The notes beneath the pieces were generated by a model. That model was not told the origin of the DNA. It ran no database searches and saw nothing but the letters and a program-made list of their open reading frames with translations. Made by a program: the position numbers and the translations under genes. Of a stretch of DNA of 21,962 nucleotides, positions 16,391 through 21,962 are shown piece after piece (within the stretch, counting starts at the first letter, position 1; each line of letters starts with the position of its first letter). The DNA lies in the NCBI GenBank assembly GCA_013044465.1, contig JABEUL010000336.1:1-21962 (forward strand), written 5' to 3'. This stretch comes from Acidimicrobiales bacterium (lineage in GTDB: Bacteria; Actinomycetota; Acidimicrobiia; Acidimicrobiales; JABEUL01).

Positions 16391-17585
16391 GTGAGCCAAA
16401 ATTCCCAAATGAGAAGTCCTTTTAGGCCAGGATTCAACCAAATTCCTCTCACATTTGCCTGCCGTGATTCGGTATTTGTAAGTGCAAATGCAAATGACGC
16501 TACATTGACAGCGGTAGTCGATCATAGGACGGCCGCGCCCATTTTTCTCTTTGGCCCTCGTGGCGTCGGCAAAACTGTGCTGATGGCGGAGATAGCTGAT
16601 CGTGTGTCAACGCAATACGGGTGGCCGCGGCCGCATATATAGATTAAGGAAAATCAACCATTCACACCAAAACTGATCAGAGCAGCTAATGAAGTGACGG
16701 CATTATTTAGCCTGAATCCAAAACAAAAAAGGTTCAAGTTAGCGCATCTATCCTTGGGGCGCAATTTGGCGGAATTAAGGGAGAGGTTCACCTAACGCCG
16801 AACATTGCTGCTGAGATCGACCCAACTCTTATAATTGAGAAGACTATCTTAGACGTAGTTAAATGTGCGAACTTAATCGATAGCGGCATTGTATTGACCT
16901 TTGATGAATTGCAGCTAGTTGATGCGAAAGAGTTTGCCTCGTTAGCAGCGTCTCTTCAAAATCTAGCAGAAAACGATCTGCCAATTATTGTAATTGCGGC
17001 TGGGCTTCCAAGTTTGAGAGATAAAGGTCGCATTGCAACTTTTCTTGAGCGATCTACATGGCATGAAATTGGGTTGTTGTCTAAGGCAGATGCCCTGCTT
17101 GCATTAGAGAAACCTGCAATAGATTTCAAAAGACCATTTGAACCTGACGAAGCTGACCATTTAGCTCGGGTTTCAGGGGATATCCATATACTGTCCAACT
17201 TTACGGACATGGAGCGTGGTTACAATCCGATAAGCAAGACAAAATATCTTTAGCTGCGGTAAAGAGGTCATTGCCTCACAGCGATGAATTGCTCACTGGA
17301 GGTTTGTTTGCCGGAAGGTGGCAACAAAGCAATTCGAAGAAACGTGAATACCTTCGTGCCGCAGCGACTTTAATCGAAAAAAAGGAATCAGCAACGGGCA
17401 AATCTATAGCTGACCTACTAGGTGTTACTCCCAAACAGCTTTCAGTAATGAGAGACAGTCTTATTAAGGACGGTACTATATTTGTCGATGGGCAGTATCT
17501 TAGATTTGCTACTCCAGGAATGGGCAAATATATTATCAATGTTGCAAGCCAAGATGGACTACAAATTGCCAGTGAATTTTCATAA
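16391..17585 (+). pseudogene. Decayed AAA ATPase (Orc/Cdc6-like P-loop family with C-terminal winged helix)
   Basis: Three frames together encode one protein of about 398 codons. Segment 1 (GTG 16391 onward) gives FRPGFNQIPLTFACRDSVF and Walker A GPRGVGKT, then a TAG at 16640-16642, and continues in the same frame as IKENQPFTPKLIRAANEV. Around the A-run at 16725-16730 the frame moves by -1 and reads KVQVSASILGAQFGGIKGEV, followed by Walker B IVLTFDELQL. At the G-run 17176-17179 it moves by -1 again, giving GYPYTVQLYGHGAWLQS, a family-typical block, and ends with a winged-helix-like segment SIADLLGVTPKQLSVMRDSL and stop at 17585. This matches a common actinobacterial ATP-binding protein family of unknown role. 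One nonsense and two single-base losses at homopolymers make it a pseudogene, unless the shifts are sequencing errors. It interrupts the normally compact pimA-pdxS region. Confidence 0.8.
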
Positions 17586-17994
17586 CTGGAAAAAGCTGGC
17601 GAGTAACCGCGACTTCGAAAATCTGGAATATTATATTGTTACTCAGCCGCCTAGTTCCTTGCTTCAAATGCAGGTACAGCGCGGCCACTGGCTCATCTAA
17701 GTATTCTTAGCTTTGAAATTTCAGTAATTTTCTTTGAATATCCCGATGCCACGCTCTGGATTCATATACTCATCTAGAAATCTCACTTAGTTTGCTTTCT
17801 TGGCCATAACCTAGTCAAATGCCATTAAGAGCATTATGCATGTGGCAGTTTTCATTGCCCCTCAATATCCCAAGTGACTTTCCAGCAAAGCTATAGGGGA
17901 CTTGAGGATTCATTTCTCAGGAGAATCTGGGAGTTCGAGTGGATATAAACGCTAGTTTGAAATGGTATTGCCTTGTTGGCACTAAAGTTATTAC
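17586..17994. other. Gene-free segment between the ATPase pseudogene and pdxS
   Basis: About 410 nt with no convincing gene on either strand. Small inverted repeats occur: CCAGT/ACTGG spanning the pseudogene stop (17569-17589) and CTAAG/CTTAG at 17697-17710. The right end should hold the pdxS promoter. Possibly the rest of a decayed accessory insert. Confidence 0.5.
17983..17988 (+). promoter_or_regulatory. Candidate -10 of a leaderless pdxS promoter
   Basis: TAAAGT ends 6 nt before the pdxS ATG, which lacks a Shine-Dalgarno sequence. A TTGAAA lies upstream but with a 20-nt spacer, longer than usual. Confidence 0.3.
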
Positions 17995-18930
17995 ATGGCA
18001 TCAAGTGAGATAACTAACACTCATCCAGATAAAGAACCTTCCTACACTCCCAGTAGAGCGCAAGGTTCCATCAGATTAAAGCGCGGATTAGCTGAGATGC
18101 TTCGAGGTGGCGTCATAATGGATGTTGTCAACGCTGAGCATGCCAAGATTGCCGAAGCGGCTGGTGCAGTGGCAGTTATGGCACTTGAGAGGGTTCCAGC
18201 TGATATCAGAAGAGACGGTGGGGTTGCCAGAATGAGCGATCCTGCTTTAATTGAAGAAATTCAAGCTTCAGTAACTATTCCGGTCATGGCAAAGGCAAGA
18301 ATCGGCCATTTTGCTGAAGCACAGGTATTAGAAGCTCTAGAAGTCGATTTCATTGATGAGAGTGAAGTCCTCACGCCTGCCGATGAAGCCTTTCACATTG
18401 ACAAGTGGCCTTTTAAAGTTCCCTTTGTTTGCGGAGCTACCAATTTGGGTGAAGCACTGAGAAGGATTGGCGAAGGGGCCGTAATGATTAGATCCAAAGG
18501 TGAGGCTGGAACTGGAGACGTCATAGAAGCTGTCCGTCACTTAAGGTCAATTTTACGAGAGATCCATGCCGTATCATCTGCTCCTATTGAAGAGATAGCA
18601 AACTACGCCAAGGTGCTGGGAGCACCCGTCGAATTGGTCCAAGAAGTTAGAGAACTCGGGAAACTGCCCGTACCATTATTCTGCGCTGGTGGCATTGCTA
18701 CTCCGGCGGATGCTTCGTTGGTGATGCAATTAGGCGCTGAGGCCGTATTTGTGGGTTCTGGAATATTTAAAAGTGGAGATCCCGCAACCCGAGCAAGGGC
18801 GATTGTGGAAGCTACTGCGCACTTTGATGATCCAGCTCTTGTAGCCAAAGTCAGCAAGAATTTAGGTGAGCCCATGGTTGGAATTAGCGCTAGTGAAGTT
18901 GAAACCAAGCTTGCCAATCGGGGTTGGTAG
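17995..18930 (+). CDS. pdxS: Pyridoxal 5'-phosphate synthase subunit PdxS
   Basis: A 311-residue (beta/alpha)8-barrel that forms PLP from ribose 5-phosphate, glyceraldehyde 3-phosphate and ammonia supplied by PdxT, in a 12+12 complex. Catalytic residues are visible: Asp43 in IMDVVNAEHA, Lys100 in VMAKARIGH and Lys168 in MIRSKGEAGTGD. The phosphate loop CAGGIATPADA and GSGIFKSGDP are standard. The first about 25 residues are extra and polar compared with the conserved core that begins near RLKRGLAEML, a common feature of actinobacterial PdxS. ATG start with no ribosome site, perhaps leaderless. pdxT follows after 26 nt, separated by a hairpin overlapping the stop codon. Confidence 0.97.
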   Translation: MASSEITNTHPDKEPSYTPSRAQGSIRLKRGLAEMLRGGVIMDVVNAEHAKIAEAAGAVAVMALERVPADIRRDGGVARMSDPALIEEIQASVTIPVMAKARIGHFAEAQVLEALEVDFIDESEVLTPADEAFHIDKWPFKVPFVCGATNLGEALRRIGEGAVMIRSKGEAGTGDVIEAVRHLRSILREIHAVSSAPIEEIANYAKVLGAPVELVQEVRELGKLPVPLFCAGGIATPADASLVMQLGAEAVFVGSGIFKSGDPATRARAIVEATAHFDDPALVAKVSKNLGEPMVGISASEVETKLANRGW

Positions 18931-18940
18931 TTTTTCTTTT
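18912..18940 (+). terminator. Hairpin plus T-tract at the pdxS end, possible partial terminator/attenuator
   Basis: TGCCAAT (18912-18918) pairs with GTTGGTA (18923-18929), seven pairs including two G-T, with a 4-nt loop, followed by TTTTTCTTTT at 18931-18940. The hairpin overlaps the pdxS stop codon. It could reduce read-through into pdxT. Confidence 0.4.
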
Positions 18941-18956
18941 AATGATCAGTCGTTGA

Positions 18957-19571
18957 ATGAGAGAAAAACATAGATTTTTTGGAAATATTGTCGTCGGAGT
19001 ATTGGCACTCCAAGGCGATGTAATAGAGCATAGAAGGGCACTTGATCTCGTCGGAGTAAAGTCTAAAGAAGTTAAAGTTCCATCTGATCTGGAGTCAATT
19101 GACGGTTTAATTATTCCGGGGGGCGAGTCAACTACCCTTTCGCTTTTAGTCGAACTTGGCGGAATGTTCGATGTTATTGGTGAGAAAATTGCAGGTAGAA
19201 TGCCAATATTTGGAACTTGTGCGGGTTTGATTATGTTGTCAAAAGAAATTATTGATGGCAGAAGGGATCAAAAATCTTTCGAAGTATTTGAAGTTTCGGT
19301 AAAAAGAAATGGCTATGGCAGGCAACTCGATTCTTTTGAAGCGCCAATTGCGTTAGATGGCACTTCACCACCGAATTATCCAGGTGTTTTCATTCGGGCT
19401 CCCGCAGTTGTTAGTCTTGGCGATAAGGTTGAAGTGTTGGGAAAAGTGATTAAAGATGAGTCTCCTGTTCTAATTAGACAGGGAAGAATTTTAGGGGCGA
19501 CGTTTCACCCAGAACTTACAGATGATTTAAGAGTGCATGAGCTTTTTATCTCAATGATCGAGGAGGTTTAA
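18957..19571 (+). CDS. pdxT: Pyridoxal 5'-phosphate synthase glutaminase subunit PdxT
   Basis: A 204-residue class I glutamine amidotransferase that releases ammonia from glutamine and channels it to PdxS. VGVLALQGDVIEH at the N-terminus, GGEST at 55-59, the nucleophile Cys88 in FGTCAGLI, and the His184/Glu186 pair in TFHPELTDD complete the triad. The ATG used is the only plausible start, adding about 11 residues (MREKHRFFGNI) before the conserved VVGVLALQGD; its ribosome site is poor. The end of the gene carries the AGGAGG used by yebC, whose start codon directly follows the pdxT stop. Confidence 0.95.
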   Translation: MREKHRFFGNIVVGVLALQGDVIEHRRALDLVGVKSKEVKVPSDLESIDGLIIPGGESTTLSLLVELGGMFDVIGEKIAGRMPIFGTCAGLIMLSKEIIDGRRDQKSFEVFEVSVKRNGYGRQLDSFEAPIALDGTSPPNYPGVFIRAPAVVSLGDKVEVLGKVIKDESPVLIRQGRILGATFHPELTDDLRVHELFISMIEEV

Positions 19572-20324
19572 TTGTCCGGCCACTCAAAATGGGCTACGAC
19601 AAAGTATCGTAAAGGTGCTCAAGATAAGGCAAGGGCAAAGTTATTTGCCAAACTTATTCGCCAGATAGAAGTTGCTGCCCGAGAAGGCGGAAATGACACC
19701 ACGAGCAATGCCACGCTGCGCACAGCTGTCAGTAAAGCTAGGGACAATTCAGTTCCTGCTGACACGATTGAGCGAGCAATAAAGCGCGGTATTGGTGAGT
19801 TAGAAGGCGTGCGCTATGAATCTATCAACTATGAAGGTTATGGGCCAAGTGGGGTAGCAGTAATAGTGGAGTGCCTAAGTGATAATAGGAATCGGACGGG
19901 ATCTGAGATTAGGAGCCTATTTTCTAGAAACGGTGGCTCAATGGCAGAACCGGGCAGTGTTTCGTGGCAGTTCGATCGAAAAGCTGTCATTAGGTTCAAG
20001 TCAGATGCCGATGAGGAGACAATTCTTGGTGAGCTGATTGATTCAGGATGTGAAGATCTCTCCAGTCAAGAAAATGAATGGCTCGCTCTTAGTCCGCCAA
20101 CTGATCTTGCCAATCTACGTAGCGCCATTGAAAATTCGGACTGGACAGTGATATCAGCGGATCTGGCCATGGTGGCCAACCAGAGCATCACTTTAAATGA
20201 CGAAGGAGAGGTCAAGAAGGTGCTTAAACTCCTCGACGCCCTAGAAGAGCATGATGATGCCCAAAATGTCTACGACAACAGCGATATTCCCTCAGAGATC
20301 ATCGAGGCACTCTCTTCGGACTAG
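19572..20324 (+). CDS. yebC: YebC/PmpR family protein
   Basis: A 250-residue member of the TACO1/YebC family, linked to transcription regulation and to relief of ribosome stalling at proline-rich stretches. The N-terminus SGHSKWATTKYRKGAQDKARAKLFAK is diagnostic, as are INYEGYGPSGVAVIVECLSDNRNRT and the later GSVSWQFD. The start is TTG immediately after the pdxT stop (0 nt gap) with a perfect AGGAGG (19561-19566) 5 nt upstream, inside pdxT. The usual neighbour downstream is ruvC; here the gap to ruvC holds an insert. The protein looks complete. Confidence 0.95.
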   Translation: MSGHSKWATTKYRKGAQDKARAKLFAKLIRQIEVAAREGGNDTTSNATLRTAVSKARDNSVPADTIERAIKRGIGELEGVRYESINYEGYGPSGVAVIVECLSDNRNRTGSEIRSLFSRNGGSMAEPGSVSWQFDRKAVIRFKSDADEETILGELIDSGCEDLSSQENEWLALSPPTDLANLRSAIENSDWTVISADLAMVANQSITLNDEGEVKKVLKLLDALEEHDDAQNVYDNSDIPSEIIEALSSD

Positions 20325-20567
20325 CTACCCACTTTGGGGATTGAAATTAAGTTCATTATCGAACGCCTGTTCACAATAGGTATTGATCCTGATCAATCAC
20401 GCAGCGGATATGGATTTGTCGATGACTCCAAGGAACTAAAGGGTCCCAGTTGGAAAGCCATTGCCGCCGGAGTTATTACTACTTCGCCTGAACTCGATCT
20501 TCCAATTAGGTTGGCTGAGAATCAAGAGGATATGTTCAGGTTAATTTCACAGTACAAGCCCAACTAG
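20325..20567 (+). pseudogene. Truncated 5' copy of ruvC with its upstream region
   Basis: Bases from about 20322 to 20567 align with the start of intact ruvC from about 21178 on. Over the first 51 codons I count 132 of 153 identical bases (about 86%). The codon matching the ruvC ATG is CTG (20367), and the -10-like TATTAT of the intact gene is CATTAT here (20354-20359). The reading frame stays open through DSKELKGPSWKAIAAGVITT and ends at TAG 20565-20567, just before the catalytic Glu region, so three of the four acidic residues are missing. GIDPGLSRCG has become GIDPDQSRSG. Many differences are at third positions. A 77-codon product from TTG 20334 is conceivable but no ribosome site is seen. 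Best read as a dead copy. Confidence 0.82.
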
Positions 20568-20590
20568 CGCGCAATTGGAATGACTCGCGA

Positions 20591-20854
20591 CTAGTTCCCG
20601 TATAATTGACTGTGGGTTCCGATCAAAGCAAAGACAATTATCGAATTTCCATCTGCCAGATAAATTGCTCTTAAGTCTCCGTTAATATTTAGACTCCAGT
20701 ATCCTTTGTATTTGCCATTTAAAGGGTGCACGCGAAGCCTGGGATCAGTTGGATCCTCCAAAAACAACTTCAGCCGGACTTCAAGTTGCTCTTGGAATTG
20801 TTTTGGAAGTTTTTTATATTGCTTTTTGAACCTTGGGAGGTATTTGAGTTGCAA
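20591..20854 (-). CDS. RelE/YafQ-type mRNA interferase toxin
   Basis: An 87-residue basic protein of the RelE/ParE superfamily, expected to cleave mRNA at the ribosome when free of its antitoxin. LKYLPRFKKQYKKLPK at the N-terminus, DPRLRVHPLNGKYKGYWSLNI in the middle (RelE-type LxGxxxGxxxxxI), LRAIYL, and the C-terminal GTHSQLYG with His81 match the YafQ-like branch. The start is TTG at 20854, five nt after the antitoxin stop, with an AAAGAG site inside the antitoxin gene. It is convergent with the ruvC remnant, ending 23 nt beyond it. Length is normal and the frame is intact. Confidence 0.85.
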   Translation of the reverse strand: MQLKYLPRFKKQYKKLPKQFQEQLEVRLKLFLEDPTDPRLRVHPLNGKYKGYWSLNINGDLRAIYLADGNSIIVFALIGTHSQLYGN

Positions 20855-20859
20855 AATGG

Positions 20860-21129
20860 CTAACTCTTTAAGTCGTCCATTAACTCATCTACCGAGTCAA
20901 ATCCCTTGCTTGCCAGTCCGGATTTCAGTTCAATTTCAACTTCCTCGATGAGCTTTTCAAGTTGAGGAGTCATTGGTTCAGGAGCAAAGAGTTCGATTCG
21001 TCGGGTAACAGCAATATGACGGAGGTAAGAGTTCACCAAAGCACTCAAGGTGAGACCGGTACTTTTCGCTATCTCTTGTGCCGCGTCTTTGACCTCTTTA
21101 TCGAGCTTTATGCTTATTACTGTCTTCAT
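20860..21129 (-). CDS. RelB/DinJ-type antitoxin
   Basis: An 89-residue acidic protein. The N-terminal part (about 1-45) fits a ribbon-helix-helix DNA-binding domain: MKTVISIKLDKEVKDAAQEI with the strand, then STGLTLSALVNSYLRHIAV as the helix pair. The C-terminal half is acidic and should wrap the toxin (KLIEEVEIELKSG, DSVDELMDDLKS). It lies first in the operon, with the toxin 5 nt downstream. The ATG is preceded at once by a perfect palindrome and a near-consensus promoter, so the gene probably represses itself, alone and with the toxin, as usual for this class. Confidence 0.87.
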   Translation of the reverse strand: MKTVISIKLDKEVKDAAQEIAKSTGLTLSALVNSYLRHIAVTRRIELFAPEPMTPQLEKLIEEVEIELKSGLASKGFDSVDELMDDLKS

Positions 21130-21131
21130 AC

Positions 21132-21164
21132 TACAAAGTATATACTTTGTATATTATTTGTCAA
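21132..21164 (-). promoter_or_regulatory. Toxin-antitoxin promoter with 20-bp palindromic operator
   Basis: On the minus strand, TTGACA (21164-21159), a 16-nt spacer and TATACT (21142-21137) form a near-consensus sigma-70 type promoter. A perfect 20-bp palindrome, TACAAAGTAT joined to its reverse complement, spans 21132-21151 and covers the -10. The antitoxin ATG is 7 nt beyond the -10, so the transcript is probably leaderless. Binding of the antitoxin to this palindrome would block the promoter. Confidence 0.8.
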
Positions 21165-21208
21165 GATGTGCGTGATTTAGCATCCACCTCGCAGATTGAA
21201 ATTTAGTG

Positions 21209-21214
21209 TATTAT
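21209..21214 (+). promoter_or_regulatory. Candidate -10 of a leaderless ruvC promoter
   Basis: TATTAT ends 7 nt before the ruvC ATG, and there is no Shine-Dalgarno sequence. No clear -35. The same site in the truncated copy reads CATTAT. Confidence 0.45.
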
Positions 21215-21221
21215 CGAACAC

Positions 21222-21800
21222 ATGTTCACACTAGGTATTGATCCTGGTCTATCACGCTGCGGATATGGATTTGTCGATGACTCCAAGGAGCTAAAGGGTC
21301 CTAGGTGGAAAGCCGTGGCAGCCGGAGTTATTACAACCTCTAAAGATCTTGATCTTCCAATCAGGTTAGCTGAGCTTTACAAGGGTTTGTCCCGGTTGAT
21401 GATGGAGTATAAACCTGAGGTAGTAGTAGTTGAGCGGGTAATCTTCCAAGTCAATGCCAAGACTGCCATGTCAGTTGGTCAAGCAAGCGGATTAGCACTT
21501 GTGGCGGCAGCTAACTTGGGAGTCGAGGTTATTCAGTACAGCTCAAATGAAGTCAAGCAAGCTACTGTTGGTTACGGGGCGGCCACAAAGGAACAAGTAA
21601 GACAGATGGTTGCCAAACTGGTGGGCCTAGATGTTATTAGCGGTCCTCCTGATGTTTCAGATGCGCTTGCCTTAGCACTTTGCCATTTATCAACTTGTGG
21701 CCTGAGAAAAGCAATCGACAAGTCTCTTGAGTGCCAAAATCACCAAAAGAACCAGTTAGTGGATGTAATGGTTGGACAAAAAATGGGAGAAGCTCCGTGA
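21222..21800 (+). CDS. ruvC: Holliday junction endodeoxyribonuclease RuvC
   Basis: A 192-residue nuclease that resolves Holliday junctions with RuvAB. The four catalytic acids are present: Asp7 (GIDPG), Glu71 (VVVERV), Asp144 and Asp147 (PPDVSDALA). The DNA-contacting VKQATVGYGAATKEQV block is intact. The last about 30 residues are a polar Gln/Asn/Lys extension. ATG 21222 fits the family N-terminus. The ruvA start overlaps its stop (GTGA at 21797). A diverged, truncated copy of its 5' end lies 855 bp upstream across a toxin-antitoxin pair, so this full copy may have arrived with, or been restored by, that insertion. Confidence 0.96.
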   Translation: MFTLGIDPGLSRCGYGFVDDSKELKGPRWKAVAAGVITTSKDLDLPIRLAELYKGLSRLMMEYKPEVVVVERVIFQVNAKTAMSVGQASGLALVAAANLGVEVIQYSSNEVKQATVGYGAATKEQVRQMVAKLVGLDVISGPPDVSDALALALCHLSTCGLRKAIDKSLECQNHQKNQLVDVMVGQKMGEAP

Positions 21801-21962
21801 TTGGCTCATTGAATGGCAAAGCGATTGGCTTTTTAGATGACAATGCAACTGTGATCATCGATGTGAATGGTGTGGGCTACAGGGTAACGGTAGTGACCTC
21901 ACTGTTTCAAAAACTAGCTGGAAGTGATGGCAATATCACTTTATTTATTCACACCAGGGTTC
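21797..21962 (+). CDS. ruvA: Holliday junction branch migration protein RuvA, N-terminal part (3' end outside the window)
   Basis: First 55 codons of RuvA, the tetrameric junction-binding subunit that loads the RuvB motor. The reading IGSLNGKAIGFLDDNATVII followed by VNGVGYRVTV is the OB-fold domain I signature (IG.L.G and NGVGY). The start is GTG 21797, overlapping the ruvC stop by 4 nt, which indicates translational coupling in a ruvCA(B) operon. The gene runs off the window end. Confidence 0.93.
   Translation, partial: MIGSLNGKAIGFLDDNATVIIDVNGVGYRVTVVTSLFQKLAGSDGNITLFIHTRV

Noticed and set aside
16640..17180. Programmed frameshifting or stop read-through to express the ATPase
   Set aside because: It would need three separate recoding events, and the A-run context does not form a proper slippery heptamer in the needed frame; decay or sequencing error is simpler.
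17545..17714. Open stretch on the minus strand reading LDEPVAALYLHLKQGTR and beyond
   Set aside because: About 50 codons without a good start or ribosome site and no family I recognise; such a run is likely by chance. It might be a gene remnant, but I cannot support it.
20334..20567. A functional short RuvC-like protein (77 codons)
   Set aside because: It lacks three of four catalytic acids and the dimer region, has no ribosome site, and the codon aligned with ATG is CTG.

Overview
The window looks like chromosome from an actinobacterium of moderate GC content, possibly Acidimicrobiia-like (an inference from gene content). It carries a mycothiol ligase (MshC), an F420:NADP+ reductase, an InhA-like enoyl-ACP reductase, a phosphatidylinositol-mannoside (PIM) gene set (pgsA, patA, pimA) and the actinobacterial order thrS - HIT - pgsA - patA - pimA ... 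pdxS - pdxT - yebC - ruvC - ruvA. GTG and TTG starts are frequent (at least 9 of about 20 starts), and several genes lacking a Shine-Dalgarno sequence have a -10-like hexamer 6-7 nt before the start codon, as in leaderless actinobacterial transcripts.

Layout: (1) 2-4125, aerobic cobaltochelatase: the 3' part of cobN, then a fused ChlI/ChlD-type ATPase-VWA subunit overlapping by 4 nt. (2) 4201-5678, an APH-fold phosphotransferase and a DUF6285-like protein, a pair usually linked to acyl-CoA dehydrogenases. (3) 5764-6537 on the minus strand, an InhA/FabI enoyl-ACP reductase, divergent by only 37 bp from (4) the npdG - mshC - thrS run (6575-10240). (5) 10286-16127, HIT-family Ap4A phosphorylase, a CDP-alcohol phosphatidyltransferase, PatA-like acyltransferase, a PAS-PAS-GGDEF diguanylate cyclase, PimA-like mannosyltransferase, and a membrane M48-like protein that has lost its zinc-protease motif. 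(6) 16128-17994, an accessory insert: phased TTAGACA repeats, a 17-bp inverted repeat and a decayed AAA ATPase gene (one nonsense codon, two frameshifts). (7) 17995-20324, the PLP synthase genes pdxS and pdxT, then yebC. (8) 20325-21221, a second accessory insert: a truncated second copy of the ruvC 5' end followed by a RelB/RelE-type toxin-antitoxin pair on the minus strand. (9) 21222-21962, intact ruvC and the start of ruvA.

The most interesting parts are the ruvC remnant / toxin-antitoxin / intact ruvC arrangement, the repeat-controlled ATPase pseudogene, and small departures in otherwise conserved genes: ThrRS without a TGS domain, an M48 homologue without HExxH, a long basic tail on PgsA, and a c-di-GMP cyclase inside the PIM gene run. 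I see no CRISPR array, rRNA, tRNA or complete insertion sequence.
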